A stretch of DNA of 16,342 bases from Bacteroides sp. UBA939 (GCF_002293435.1 NZ_DBDF01000217.1:1-16342), one strand, 5' to 3'; shown: positions 7,128-16,078, counted from the first letter of the stretch. Notes: generated by a model not told the origin, from the sequence alone. Numbers and translations are program-made.

Positions 7128-10127
7128 ATGAGACTAATTAAAACAATATTATTCTGCCTGTGCATGTGTTCATTTGACTTGTACGCACAAGTCAACGTCA
7201 CAGGTATTGTAAATGATAACACCGGGGAAGCCCTCCCTGGAGTATCTATCCTGGCGAAAGACGGCGACCGTAGCTACGGCACCACCACCGATATTAATGG
7301 TAAATATCAGATTAACGTCAATCAAGGAGCCACTCTTGAGTTCAGTTTCATCGGCTTTACCACGCAGAAAGTGAAAGTAGGCACTAACAATGTCATCAAC
7401 ATCACCCTGCAACCCGAAAACACATTACTGGACGAAGTCGTAGTTATCGGTTACGGTACTGTAAAGAAGAAGGACTTACTGGGTTCCATATCTACCGTTA
7501 AAGAAGATGCCTTAGCCGAACGTGTTTCAGGCAATGTAGTGGAATCGATGCGCGGTTTGACTTCCGGTATAAAGATTACGAGCAGCGGACAACCGGGTTC
7601 CAATGCCAACATTACCATCCGCGGTTTAGGCAGTTTAACAAACAATAATCCGCTATTTATCATTGATGGAGCCTATGGCGGCAGCGACTTGGGAGTTAAC
7701 GTGGAAGATATTGAATCTATCCAGGTACTGAAGGATGCCTCATCGGCAGCTATCTACGGTTCGCGTGCAGCCAATGGTGTTGTAATTATCACCACCAAAC
7801 AGGGTAAAGAAGGCGACCTGAAAGTAAAGTTCGACTCCCAACTGACATTAAGCTGGTTGCCTCGTTACGACCTAATGGATGCTGAAACTTACAAAATCTA
7901 CGATGACCGCGCCTATGACGAAGCTATGCTGGCAGGCGTATCAGGCATTATCAACCGCCAGAACCACTATGATGGGAATACCGACTGGCAGGACGAAATG
8001 CTGAGCACCGGTGCATTACAAAACTACAATGTCTCTCTGTCCGGTGGTTCCAAGACGGTGAAATACTACGCATCACTGAACCGTATGGTCGATGACGGTG
8101 CCTTGTTGAATACCAAATATGATAAATATGGCTTCCGCATTAATACAAGCGGACAGAAGGGTATCTTCTCCTATGGTGAAAACTTCTACTACACCAAATC
8201 GAACCGGAAAAACCTGAATGGTAATCCATGGAGTGACTTTATCGGTATAGCGCCAACGATTCCGGTATATGATGAAGCACATCCCGGAGGATACGGATAT
8301 GGGGATGTAGAGCGGGCCAACACATACGGCTTGAACCCTGTAGCCATGCAAAATTTGTTTGTGCAGAACAACGAAGAAGAGTACCTGACAGGAAATATAT
8401 ACGGACAAATATCACTTTTCGGAATGTTTGATGCCAAACTGAACGTTGCCTATAAAAGTTATATGGGTATCACCAATTCGTTGCGTAAGAAAGGAAGCTG
8501 GACAATGGGACAAGGAGACGATGCAGCACACTTAGGTTACGACAGCGCCAAGAATCATGACATACTGATTGAGCAGACCTACAATTTCAAGCATAAATTC
8601 GGTAAGCACGATGTGAATGCCTTGTTCGGTATCACTTATAACAAGTTCCACGAAGAAAGACGCTGGATAACAAAGTTAGACCCGCTGATGGTGGGCGATA
8701 AGTACATTACTTCACTGGATTCCGCTACCGGAAATACCACCGCAGGCGGTAACTATGGCGAATCTGCCCTCATCTCCTACCTCGGACGAATCAACTACTC
8801 CTATGCCGACAAGTACTTGGCACAGATAACTGCCCGCCGCGACGGAACTTCCCGTTTGCCTAAAAACGATCGCTGGGGAAACTTCCTCTCCGTATCATTG
8901 GGATGGCGTATCAGCGGTGAAAAGTTCTTCGATGTATCCTGGATTGATGACTTGAAAATACGTGCCAACTATGGTACGCTCGGCAATAGCAGTATCGGCT
9001 ACTGGGATTACCAAGCCACCATTAACACAGCTCCACGTGCAGTCTTCGGCAATCCGGAGAATGTACTGATAGGTATGACCCAATCACAATTAAGCAATAA
9101 CAACCTGGTTTGGGAGAAGAAGACGACTGCCAACGTTGGTTTCGACCTCGTGGCACTGAACAACCGCCTGCGCGTCAGCGCCGAGTATTTTTACTCAAAA
9201 AGTGAAGACCTGCTGGTTTACCTGCCCATCCTGATGAGTTCGGGTAACGAGGGTGGTGCACCTGCAGTCAATGCGGGCAGCCTCGAAAACAGAGGTTTTG
9301 AAATGGAGATAGGTTGGAATGACCGGATACGCGATTTTGAATACTCAGCTTCATTGAATGTTTCCCACTTGAAAAACAAAGTGCGCGACTTGGGGTACGG
9401 ACAAACCGTTTATAATACAAATCTGGCTAAAACAGTGATTGGTGAGCCTCTCGGCATGTGGTACCTCTACAAAATGCTTGGTATCTTCCAGTCCGCAGAA
9501 GAGATACAAAATTACGTAAATTCAGAAGGTAAAATTATCCAGCCCACCGCGCTGCCGGGTGATATCAAGTATGATGACTATAACGACGACGGTATCATCT
9601 CATCAGAAGACCGCCAGATAGTAGGCAGCCCCTGGCCTAAGCTCGAATTGGGCATAAACCTCGGCGCTTCCTACAAGGGCTTCGACCTGAGTATCAATGG
9701 CTATGGCCGTTTCGGACAAAAAGTATGGAACGGCTCGGCATCTGCAGCCGGCGATTTCGCCAACAACCAGAACAACTTTAACGGCATTATTCCCTGGACA
9801 CAGGAACATCCGGTAAGCGACCGCCCGCGCATCGTATACGGAGACTCCCGCAATAGCCGGAGCGATCAGGATCGCTGGTTGGAAAACGGTTCGTTCTTCC
9901 GCTTGAGCGATATTACTTTAGGCTATACGGTTCCTGCCCGTTACATTAAGAAAATCGGTTTGGAAAGGCTCCGCGCATCAGTCACCTTGCAGAACATGGT
10001 TACCTTCACCGGATATTCAGGCCTGGATCCTGAATTTGCAGACGGTGGTATCTTCACCATGGGAGCAGATTATTGCTCGTTCCCCAACCCGCGTGCCGTA
10101 CAGTTTGCTTTATCATTTACATTCTAA
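7128..10127 (+). CDS. rusC: SusC-type TonB-dependent outer-membrane transporter
   Basis: A 999-residue SusC/RagA-family importer. Residues 1-20 form a signal peptide ending LYA before QVNV. A carboxypeptidase-regulatory-like domain spans about 22-96, then the DEVVVIGYG segment (102-110) marks the TonB-interacting boundary, and the plug follows, with SMRGLTSGI, NITIRGLGS and VLKDASSAAIYGSRAANGVVIITTK-type signatures between 140 and 225. The rest is the 22-strand barrel, including the usual GDIKYDDYNDDG segment, and the protein ends in an aromatic SFTF, the outer-membrane sorting signal. There is no N-terminal STN domain, so it is not an anti-sigma signalling type; control probably comes from elsewhere. 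The susD gene begins 11 bp after the stop. It likely imports ribose, nucleosides or ribosides in complex with SusD; substrate is inferred from the locus. Confidence 0.95.
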   Translation: MRLIKTILFCLCMCSFDLYAQVNVTGIVNDNTGEALPGVSILAKDGDRSYGTTTDINGKYQINVNQGATLEFSFIGFTTQKVKVGTNNVINITLQPENTLLDEVVVIGYGTVKKKDLLGSISTVKEDALAERVSGNVVESMRGLTSGIKITSSGQPGSNANITIRGLGSLTNNNPLFIIDGAYGGSDLGVNVEDIESIQVLKDASSAAIYGSRAANGVVIITTKQGKEGDLKVKFDSQLTLSWLPRYDLMDAETYKIYDDRAYDEAMLAGVSGIINRQNHYDGNTDWQDEMLSTGALQNYNVSLSGGSKTVKYYASLNRMVDDGALLNTKYDKYGFRINTSGQKGIFSYGENFYYTKSNRKNLNGNPWSDFIGIAPTIPVYDEAHPGGYGYGDVERANTYGLNPVAMQNLFVQNNEEEYLTGNIYGQISLFGMFDAKLNVAYKSYMGITNSLRKKGSWTMGQGDDAAHLGYDSAKNHDILIEQTYNFKHKFGKHDVNALFGITYNKFHEERRWITKLDPLMVGDKYITSLDSATGNTTAGGNYGESALISYLGRINYSYADKYLAQITARRDGTSRLPKNDRWGNFLSVSLGWRISGEKFFDVSWIDDLKIRANYGTLGNSSIGYWDYQATINTAPRAVFGNPENVLIGMTQSQLSNNNLVWEKKTTANVGFDLVALNNRLRVSAEYFYSKSEDLLVYLPILMSSGNEGGAPAVNAGSLENRGFEMEIGWNDRIRDFEYSASLNVSHLKNKVRDLGYGQTVYNTNLAKTVIGEPLGMWYLYKMLGIFQSAEEIQNYVNSEGKIIQPTALPGDIKYDDYNDDGIISSEDRQIVGSPWPKLELGINLGASYKGFDLSINGYGRFGQKVWNGSASAAGDFANNQNNFNGIIPWTQEHPVSDRPRIVYGDSRNSRSDQDRWLENGSFFRLSDITLGYTVPARYIKKIGLERLRASVTLQNMVTFTGYSGLDPEFADGGIFTMGADYCSFPNPRAVQFALSFTF

Positions 10128-10138
10128 ATACTGTCGAT

Positions 10139-11707
10139 ATGAAAAAGATAGCTCTATATATTATATGTGGCGCCACAGCGCTATTTACGTCGTGCGACCC
10201 ATCCCTGCTCGACCTGCAAAATGAGAACACCCTGAGTACGGGCGTATTCTGGAAAACGGAGTCTGACATTGAGGCCGGTGTAATATCCGTATATGGCATG
10301 TTCTACCGTCAGGGAACATGGACGCGCAATATCTATACACAGATGATAGGTATGGCGGATGAAGGTGTCAGTTATGCCGGATGGACGGAACTGAACGAAT
10401 ACACCAAATTCATCTTTACCGACTATAACTTTGGGGAAACCAATACGAAAATCTATCGGGAACATTACACCGCCATCTTCCGTGCCAACCAAGTGCTGGA
10501 CAACATAGGGAATATAACCTTTGCCGACGAAACGCATAAGAACGACCTGATAGGCCAGACCAAGTTCCTGCGCTCTTTCTATTACTTCTATCTGACCACT
10601 CTGTGGGATAACATTCCCCTCGTACTACAGACCTCGTCGGCTTCCGACAAGCCCATGCAAGCCAGTGCAGACGAAGTGCTTACCCAGATAGAAACCGACC
10701 TGGAAGATGCCATCACCAAACTTCCGACCACCCGCAACGCCAACAACTATGGCCGTCCCACGAAAGGTGCTGCCTACGGACTATTGGCGAAAGCCTATGC
10801 ACAACACCATAAATGGGAAGACGCCCGCAGATGCCTTGAATGGCTCATCGACGGTGAAGGAAAGCAGCACTACGACCTTGTCCCCAACTGGGCCGACAAC
10901 TTCAGCAACCAAACGGAAAACAACAAGGAGGCGCTGTATGAAATCCACTTCTCCCTGACCAACCGGGTAGGCTTCGACCAGACGGACAACTATCTGGACC
11001 CAAACGCACAGTTGGGTACACAGATTGAAATGAACCAAGCCCCTACCGGAATCGGCTGGAACAATATTGAAGCCAGACGCTGGTTAGTGGACTATTACAA
11101 ACGCGAGCAAACCACGGACGGAAAGAATGACGTCCGCCTGTTCCATACCTTGTGGTACGATGGAGCCGCATCCGACTTCCCCGAATATCCGAACCAGTTG
11201 ATCTACGGAGCTCCTTGGAACAGCGACTGGGGTAATCGCGTGTTCATCAAAAAGTACAGCACCGACGCTTCCCCTATATATTACTGGAACGACAACAATT
11301 TCCGTTCATTGCGCTATGCAGATATGCTGCTGCTTTACGCCGAAGTGCTCAACGAACTGGGTACTACCCCGTCTGCCAAAGCCATCGAATGCCTCAACCG
11401 TGTGCGCAACCGTGTAAACTTGCCTGATATAGAAAACAGCACTTACTACAACGCCCCCCAGATTACCGGTAATAAAGATGCCTTCCGCGAACATCTGAAG
11501 ATTGAACGCGCTCTGGAACTTGCCATGGAATGTGTACGTTGGGTTGACTTGAAGCGCTGGGGCATCGACAACACTGCCAAACTGGACGAATTGAAAGCCC
11601 GCGACAGCGACTTCAATAATTTCATCATCGGGAAGTCCATCCGCATGCCTTTACCGCAAAGCGAAGTAGACAACAACCCGAATCTGAAACAAAATGATCA
11701 ATATTAA
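10139..11707 (+). CDS. rusD: SusD/RagB-family surface binding lipoprotein
   Basis: A 522-residue partner of the SusC transporter that caps the barrel and binds the incoming ligand. The start is the ATG at 10139 (MKKIALYIIC), 11 bp after susC; the open frame extends upstream into susC from 10073, but only this start gives a lipoprotein signal with lipobox LFTSC and Cys19. SusD signatures are visible: the YGRPTKGAAYGLLAKAYA helix in the TPR-containing middle, RYADMLLLYAEVLNELG, and a C-terminal RMPLPQSEVDNNPNLKQ of the family type. Length is normal. The ligand cannot be read from the sequence, but the kinase and nucleoside hydrolase neighbours point to ribose-containing compounds. Confidence 0.95.
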   Translation: MKKIALYIICGATALFTSCDPSLLDLQNENTLSTGVFWKTESDIEAGVISVYGMFYRQGTWTRNIYTQMIGMADEGVSYAGWTELNEYTKFIFTDYNFGETNTKIYREHYTAIFRANQVLDNIGNITFADETHKNDLIGQTKFLRSFYYFYLTTLWDNIPLVLQTSSASDKPMQASADEVLTQIETDLEDAITKLPTTRNANNYGRPTKGAAYGLLAKAYAQHHKWEDARRCLEWLIDGEGKQHYDLVPNWADNFSNQTENNKEALYEIHFSLTNRVGFDQTDNYLDPNAQLGTQIEMNQAPTGIGWNNIEARRWLVDYYKREQTTDGKNDVRLFHTLWYDGAASDFPEYPNQLIYGAPWNSDWGNRVFIKKYSTDASPIYYWNDNNFRSLRYADMLLLYAEVLNELGTTPSAKAIECLNRVRNRVNLPDIENSTYYNAPQITGNKDAFREHLKIERALELAMECVRWVDLKRWGIDNTAKLDELKARDSDFNNFIIGKSIRMPLPQSEVDNNPNLKQNDQY

Positions 11708-11724
11708 TCAAAGACATCTGAGTT

Positions 11725-12714
11725 ATGACTAAAACAAGATATTTATTGATAGGAGCAGTCATATCACTGCTGACTTTATGGGGATGCGGCAACGATTCCG
11801 ACTATGTAATCGGAAGTAATCCCAATGAATTTGCCATAAACCCGATAGCCATACCCGTAAGCGCGGATGGTGGAACATACGAACTGACAGTTACCGGTAA
11901 TGAATCCTGGACAGCCAGGTTAACCGGTTCCAACAGTTCGGCACAGGGCTGGTGTACACTGAGCACAACTTCGGGCACTGGCAAGACGGTAATCACGCTC
12001 ACTGTATCACCAAGTACCTCCTTCGTTAAAAATCGCTCTATCCTCATCGAAGTAAGCGGCGGCAACAAGACCTTGAAATCCAAAGTACTGCAAGAAACCA
12101 TGGTATTGAGCGAAGACGAAGTACTGATAAACGGCATGGTATGGTCTACCAAGAACGTAGACGCTCCCGGAACTTTCGCAAGCGCTTCCGACGAGATAGG
12201 AAAGTTGTACCAGTTCAACCGCAAAGTGGGTTATCCCGCCGGCCCGCAAGATGACCCCGCACCGGCCAACTGGCCTGCCGGCTACACAAACGACGGCACC
12301 AACTGGCTTCCTGAAAATGACCCTTCCCCCGAAGGTTGGCGGGTGCCTACCACAGAAGAAATGGCAGCCTTATGGGAAAAGGGTGCTACATGGGTGACAG
12401 CCGCCCAAACCGGATTCAGGGTTGACGGAATGATTATCGGTGTAGATGCAGCCACGGCCCAACGCGCCACCAAGGATAATCTGAAACAGTTGGGATGCCT
12501 CTTCCTGCCCCAAAGCGGCTGGAGAAGTGAAGCCGGACTAATGGACCGCACATGGCTCTGTGCAGTACGCACCGCCAATGCATTAAACCCCACGCATGGC
12601 GGCATGTCACTGGGAGATGCGGGCGGATACCGGGATACATGGGGCTGGGGCGACGGACAAAAGCCCCGGGCAGGCATGATACGCCCGGTTAAGAACATTC
12701 AAGTAGAAGATTAA
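11725..12714 (+). CDS. BACON-FISUMP surface lipoprotein
   Basis: A 329-residue lipoprotein in the position where SusE/F-type accessory binding proteins usually lie, 17 bp after susD. The signal ends in LTLWGC with Cys21, followed by the acidic run GNDSD, which fits a Bacteroides surface-export signal. Residues about 38-123 form a BACON-like beta-sandwich (PVSADGGTYELTVTGNESW, later TLTVSPS). Residues about 134-325 match the Fibrobacter succinogenes major paralogous (FISUMP) domain: INGMVWSTKNVDAPGTFA, GKLYQFN, EGWRVPTTEEMAALW and an aromatic, glycine-rich end. Both domains occur widely in Bacteroidota surface proteins and are thought to bind carbohydrate or mucin, but no activity is certain. 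A role as ligand-capturing partner of SusC/D is inferred. A strong hairpin follows the gene. Confidence 0.85.
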   Translation: MTKTRYLLIGAVISLLTLWGCGNDSDYVIGSNPNEFAINPIAIPVSADGGTYELTVTGNESWTARLTGSNSSAQGWCTLSTTSGTGKTVITLTVSPSTSFVKNRSILIEVSGGNKTLKSKVLQETMVLSEDEVLINGMVWSTKNVDAPGTFASASDEIGKLYQFNRKVGYPAGPQDDPAPANWPAGYTNDGTNWLPENDPSPEGWRVPTTEEMAALWEKGATWVTAAQTGFRVDGMIIGVDAATAQRATKDNLKQLGCLFLPQSGWRSEAGLMDRTWLCAVRTANALNPTHGGMSLGDAGGYRDTWGWGDGQKPRAGMIRPVKNIQVED

Positions 12715-12726
12715 AGGCAATTAAAC

Positions 12727-12779
12727 TTCCTTACCTCTGTTGCAACAAGGTAGTATCTTTTGCAACAGAGGTAAAGGAA
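12727..12779 (+). other. Strong intercistronic hairpin with two possible folds
   Basis: TTCCTTACCTCTGTTGCAA (12727-12745) pairs with 12760-12779, giving 15 continuous base pairs plus 4 more beyond a single bulged A, around a 14-nt loop. An alternative is visible: the left arm TTACCTCTGTTG (12731-12742) can instead begin pairing with CAACAAGGTA (12743-12752) immediately next to it, so middle and right segments compete for the same strand. No U-tract follows, so it is not a standard intrinsic terminator. It lies exactly between the binding/import genes and the hydrolase genes and could set mRNA stability or relative expression. Confidence 0.8.
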
Positions 12780-12803
12780 ACAACCATATAAACAGCTAAT
12801 ATC

Positions 12804-13844
12804 ATGAAATACTATAAGTTATGTCTATACCTCGCCGCAGCCATCCTCCTTGGATGCAAAAGCAGCAACGACAACAAACCGCATACCATCAGTCCGCAGA
12901 TACAATATGAGTTCAGCGGAGGTGCGGGACACTATAACTATGCTCCGAGCATCATCCAAGACCAATACGGCATCCGTTACGGGTTCATTTGCGAGAACCG
13001 GGACCCGTTTAAGATAGTGGACTATGTTTATCTGTATAAAGGAATCCCCACAGAGAAAGGCTACGTATGGCAACCCGGTACACAAATTGTAGAACCTTCC
13101 GAAAGCGGATGGGACAACTGCCATATCTGCGACCCTGACGTACGCGAGTTCAAAACAACCTATAAAGGGGAAACCTACAACTGGATTATGACCTATCTGG
13201 GCGTAGACCGTTGGGACTGTAACCATAACCAGATAGGTCTTGCCATCTCTAAAAACATCGAAGGCCCTTATATTAAGTTCGACCAAAACCCGCTGGTAGC
13301 CTATCAAGATACCACCAAATGGGGTGTAGGACAAAGTACTACAATTGTCAAGGATTCCACTACCATACAGCTATTCTATACATCAACCACAGAAAACGGA
13401 CCTTTCTGTATGCGAGAAATCAAGTTGGACGACTTAGATAATATCGTATCAGGCGAAGAACAGAATGTACCTTTCATTGGTAGCAACAGCTACCCCGCCA
13501 TGTCTGAAAAAAACATCTACATGGTATCTGAAACCCGTGTATCTCCCATTACAGAGATACCAACTTGGGTAGGCGATGTATCCCGCTTAGCTTACAAACC
13601 AAGAGCCGAAGGGTTGTTCACCGAAGAAGACGGCTGGATTAAAATAGGACATGTAGGACCGGAAGAAACAGGATTCCCGCGAAACCATAACCCGGGCATC
13701 CTGACGGACACGAAAGGTTATATGCTCAGTGATGACGAACTGGTGATGTACTTCACCCCCGCCATGACGGGAGAGAATTGGTTATGGTCTTATGACCTGT
13801 ACTCGGCGACATTTAATCTAAAAGATTTCCCTTTCACCGAATAA
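12804..13844 (+). CDS. Propeller-type glycosidase-like lipoprotein (RusGH-like), copy 1
   Basis: A 346-residue lipoprotein: signal AAAILLGC with Cys18 followed by a polar KSSNDN stretch. The remainder looks like a five-bladed beta-propeller glycoside hydrolase of the GH43/GH32/GH117 type, but I cannot place it in a named family. Motifs shared with the paralogue at 14928 are YAPS (46-49), WDNCHICDPDV (103-113, with Asp104, His107, Asp110), NQIGLAIS (142-149), WGVGQ (173-177) and TGFPRNHNP (289-297). The DP pair after an aromatic-acidic run recalls a GH43-type catalytic Asp, but I see no full acidic triad. It follows the hairpin by 24 bp and precedes the nucleoside hydrolase by 22 bp. Action on ribosyl or furanosyl linkages is an inference from context. 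Confidence 0.75.
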   Translation: MKYYKLCLYLAAAILLGCKSSNDNKPHTISPQIQYEFSGGAGHYNYAPSIIQDQYGIRYGFICENRDPFKIVDYVYLYKGIPTEKGYVWQPGTQIVEPSESGWDNCHICDPDVREFKTTYKGETYNWIMTYLGVDRWDCNHNQIGLAISKNIEGPYIKFDQNPLVAYQDTTKWGVGQSTTIVKDSTTIQLFYTSTTENGPFCMREIKLDDLDNIVSGEEQNVPFIGSNSYPAMSEKNIYMVSETRVSPITEIPTWVGDVSRLAYKPRAEGLFTEEDGWIKIGHVGPEETGFPRNHNPGILTDTKGYMLSDDELVMYFTPAMTGENWLWSYDLYSATFNLKDFPFTE

Positions 13845-13866
13845 TTAACTTCTAAAACATACTGTT

Positions 13867-14919
13867 ATGATCAAGAACAAACTTTATTTATCAGGCATAT
13901 TTATACTGGCCTTGTTGTCCTGCACTTCCTCCGGGAAACAGCAGAAAACTGAAGTCGCTTCAAGCGCAGAAAAGATTATCCTGGAAACGGACATCGGTAA
14001 TGATGTGGACGATGCCCTGGCACTGGACATGCTCTACAAGTATATGGATGCAGGAGATATTGATTTATTAGGCATCATGATAAACAAGGAAGGCAGCTAT
14101 CCCGCCGAGTATACGGACATCATGAATACCTGGTACGGTTATCCTCAAATACCCATCGGTATCATACACAACGGAGCGGACTGTGAGAATGATGCCACAA
14201 ACTATGCCAAAGCCGTATGCCTGATACAGGATAAGAACAACGAACCGGCATTTAAACGCTCTTTAAAAGGCGGTTATGACCAACTACCGGAAGCCCATCT
14301 CCTCTATCGCAAGGTACTGGCGCAACAGCCGGACAGCTCCGTTACGATTGTCTCCGTAGGTTTCTCTACCAACCTTGCACGCCTGCTGGATACTCCGGGC
14401 GACGAATACTCGCCTTTGACAGGCAAAGAACTGATTGCCCGGAAAGTAAAACTGTTGTGTACCATGGCAGGATGTTTCAATAACCCCGAGCTGTATGAAT
14501 ACAATGTTGTGAAAGATATTCCGGCAGCAAAGAAAGTGTTTGCAGAATGGCCCACTACGCTGGTAACTTCTCCCTTCGAGGTAGGTATCGCCATCAACTA
14601 CCCCGCCACCAGTATTGAGAACGATTTCCAATGGGCACCGATGCATCCGGCAGTGGAAGCTTATAAGAGTTACCAGAAAATGCCGTACGACCGTCCGACG
14701 TGGGATTTAACTTCGGTACTGTATTCTGTTGAAGGTACTTCCTTCTTCACCGTTTCACCCGCAGGCAAGATAAGCGTAACGGATAAAGGTTCTACGGAAT
14801 TCACACCCGATGCAGCCGGAAACCGTTATTACCTCACAGTAGATTCCACTCAGGCAGAGAACATCAAGCAGCACTTCGTCAAGCTCGTTACCAAACAACC
14901 TGCTCACTTTACGAAATAA
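13867..14919 (+). CDS. rusNH: Lipid-anchored nucleoside hydrolase (IUNH superfamily)
   Basis: A 350-residue enzyme predicted to split nucleosides into base and ribose. The signal IFILALLSC gives lipobox Cys19, so it acts outside the cytoplasm, unlike the cytoplasmic enzymes best studied. The metal-site motif reads ETDIGNDVDDALAL from residue 40: Asp42 and Asp48/Asp49 would be calcium ligands, but the first Asp of the usual DTD is Glu40 and two residues are inserted (GNDVDD where GxDD is usual). This variant is characteristic of a distinct subfamily seen in environmental and gut bacteria. PTWDLTSVL (277-285) supplies Asp280 at the C-terminal metal position. Length is slightly above typical because of the leader. 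It is flanked 22 bp upstream and 8 bp downstream by the two glycosidase-like genes, which supports cotranscription and joint action on a ribose-containing substrate. Confidence 0.88.
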   Translation: MIKNKLYLSGIFILALLSCTSSGKQQKTEVASSAEKIILETDIGNDVDDALALDMLYKYMDAGDIDLLGIMINKEGSYPAEYTDIMNTWYGYPQIPIGIIHNGADCENDATNYAKAVCLIQDKNNEPAFKRSLKGGYDQLPEAHLLYRKVLAQQPDSSVTIVSVGFSTNLARLLDTPGDEYSPLTGKELIARKVKLLCTMAGCFNNPELYEYNVVKDIPAAKKVFAEWPTTLVTSPFEVGIAINYPATSIENDFQWAPMHPAVEAYKSYQKMPYDRPTWDLTSVLYSVEGTSFFTVSPAGKISVTDKGSTEFTPDAAGNRYYLTVDSTQAENIKQHFVKLVTKQPAHFTK

Positions 14920-14927
14920 CAGATACC

Positions 14928-16070
14928 ATGGTCAGACATCTATTCTACATTATCGGGATATGGCTATTCTGTTCCTGTTCGGACAGCACACCGGAAGAAA
15001 AGCCACCTACCCCTCCCAAACAGACTACTACCACAACCATCAGTGAGCCGGAGTTTGTCTTCGGCTTCCTGGGAGAGGATAAGTATTCTTATTGTCCGAG
15101 TGCATTGAAGCAAGAGGATGGCAGCGTACACCTGTTTTTCTGCGGAAACCCGGAGAACCGGATTATGGTTGATAACATCTTCCATATAAAAATCAATCCG
15201 GACGGCTCGCAGACTGCCCCTAAAAGCGTACTCCAACCGGGTGTTGCAGGTACATGGGACGACCATCATACCTGCGACCCTTCGGTCATCGAAGGTCGTT
15301 TCAGTTGGAACAATACGACTTACAGATACGCCATGTTCTTCCTCAGCAATATGTACGGAGTGTATTACAATGAAATCGGCATAGCATTCAGCAATAGTCT
15401 GGATGCCGACAGTTGGGTGAAATACCCGAACCAGATTGTAAGGAAGACGTGGTCGGGCAATGCAGACCAGGAGATTGGTGGTGGCGGAAAGTCGTGGGGA
15501 GTAGGACAACCGTCCGCAGTATCTTTAGACAAACAAGGAAAGGTGTTACTGACTTATACCATCGGCGATATCGGCGGCACGCGAATAGCATGGGCTGAGG
15601 CCGACTTCAGCAACATGGATAACTACACCATAAACACACCCATGACTATCGTGCAAAGCGGATTGTCGGCTATTGACAACCAATCAAGGGATTACACCTG
15701 CAATTCTGAATTCGCCATCAACCAAGAGACGGATAAAATTGTCATGATACGCCCCGTGCAACCCATGCCCGGTGATTACCCCGCTTACCTGAACAGTTCG
15801 CTGGAAATAGACTACATGAATCTTTCGGATTTCATGAATCAGAGCGGTAGTTGGACACCCATATACCGAATTACCCCTGCCGATACAGGCTATCCGAGGA
15901 ATCATAATGCAACGCTACTGAGGGATAACTTCGGACACATACAGGATTGGGAAGAACCGGTTTTCTACTTTACAGTTAGTAAAGCTGCACCCGATGTGCA
16001 CCCTTCGGGCAGCAACCATGCCGAATGGACATATCATATCTGGAAAAGCAAAATAGTGAAAAGCCAATAA
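14928..16070 (+). CDS. Propeller-type glycosidase-like lipoprotein, copy 2
   Basis: A 380-residue lipoprotein paralogous to the product at 12804. The signal ends WLFCSC with Cys17, followed by SDSTPEE (acidic, fits surface export) and a Pro/Thr linker PPTPPKQTTTTT not present in copy 1. Shared motifs in the same order are YCPS (55-58), WDDHHTCDPSV (110-120, with Asp111, His114, Asp117), NEIGIAFS (148-155), WGVGQ (190-194) and TGYPRNHN (320-327). Overall sequence has drifted far from copy 1, so the two are an old duplication or separate acquisitions and may cut different linkages. The start ATG at 14928 is 8 bp after the nucleoside hydrolase stop. The stop codon lies in the loop of a 7-bp hairpin. 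Enzyme family is unassigned by me; propeller fold is inferred from motif similarity to copy 1. Confidence 0.75.
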   Translation: MVRHLFYIIGIWLFCSCSDSTPEEKPPTPPKQTTTTTISEPEFVFGFLGEDKYSYCPSALKQEDGSVHLFFCGNPENRIMVDNIFHIKINPDGSQTAPKSVLQPGVAGTWDDHHTCDPSVIEGRFSWNNTTYRYAMFFLSNMYGVYYNEIGIAFSNSLDADSWVKYPNQIVRKTWSGNADQEIGGGGKSWGVGQPSAVSLDKQGKVLLTYTIGDIGGTRIAWAEADFSNMDNYTINTPMTIVQSGLSAIDNQSRDYTCNSEFAINQETDKIVMIRPVQPMPGDYPAYLNSSLEIDYMNLSDFMNQSGSWTPIYRITPADTGYPRNHNATLLRDNFGHIQDWEEPVFYFTVSKAAPDVHPSGSNHAEWTYHIWKSKIVKSQ

Positions 16071-16078
16071 GTTGGCTT
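16061..16078 (+). terminator. Hairpin with the stop codon in its loop
   Basis: AAGCCAA (16061-16067), loop TAAG, TTGGCTT (16072-16078): a perfect 7-bp stem whose loop contains the TAA stop of the last gene. It could end or protect the operon transcript, although no strong U-tract follows. Confidence 0.35.

Noticed and set aside
10073..10138. Longer form of the SusD gene
   Set aside because: The upstream part lies inside susC, and the lipoprotein signal only makes sense from the ATG at 10139.
12727..12779. Intrinsic terminator ending the susCD transcript
   Set aside because: The stem is strong but no U-tract follows, and the next gene starts 24 bp later with no promoter match in between.
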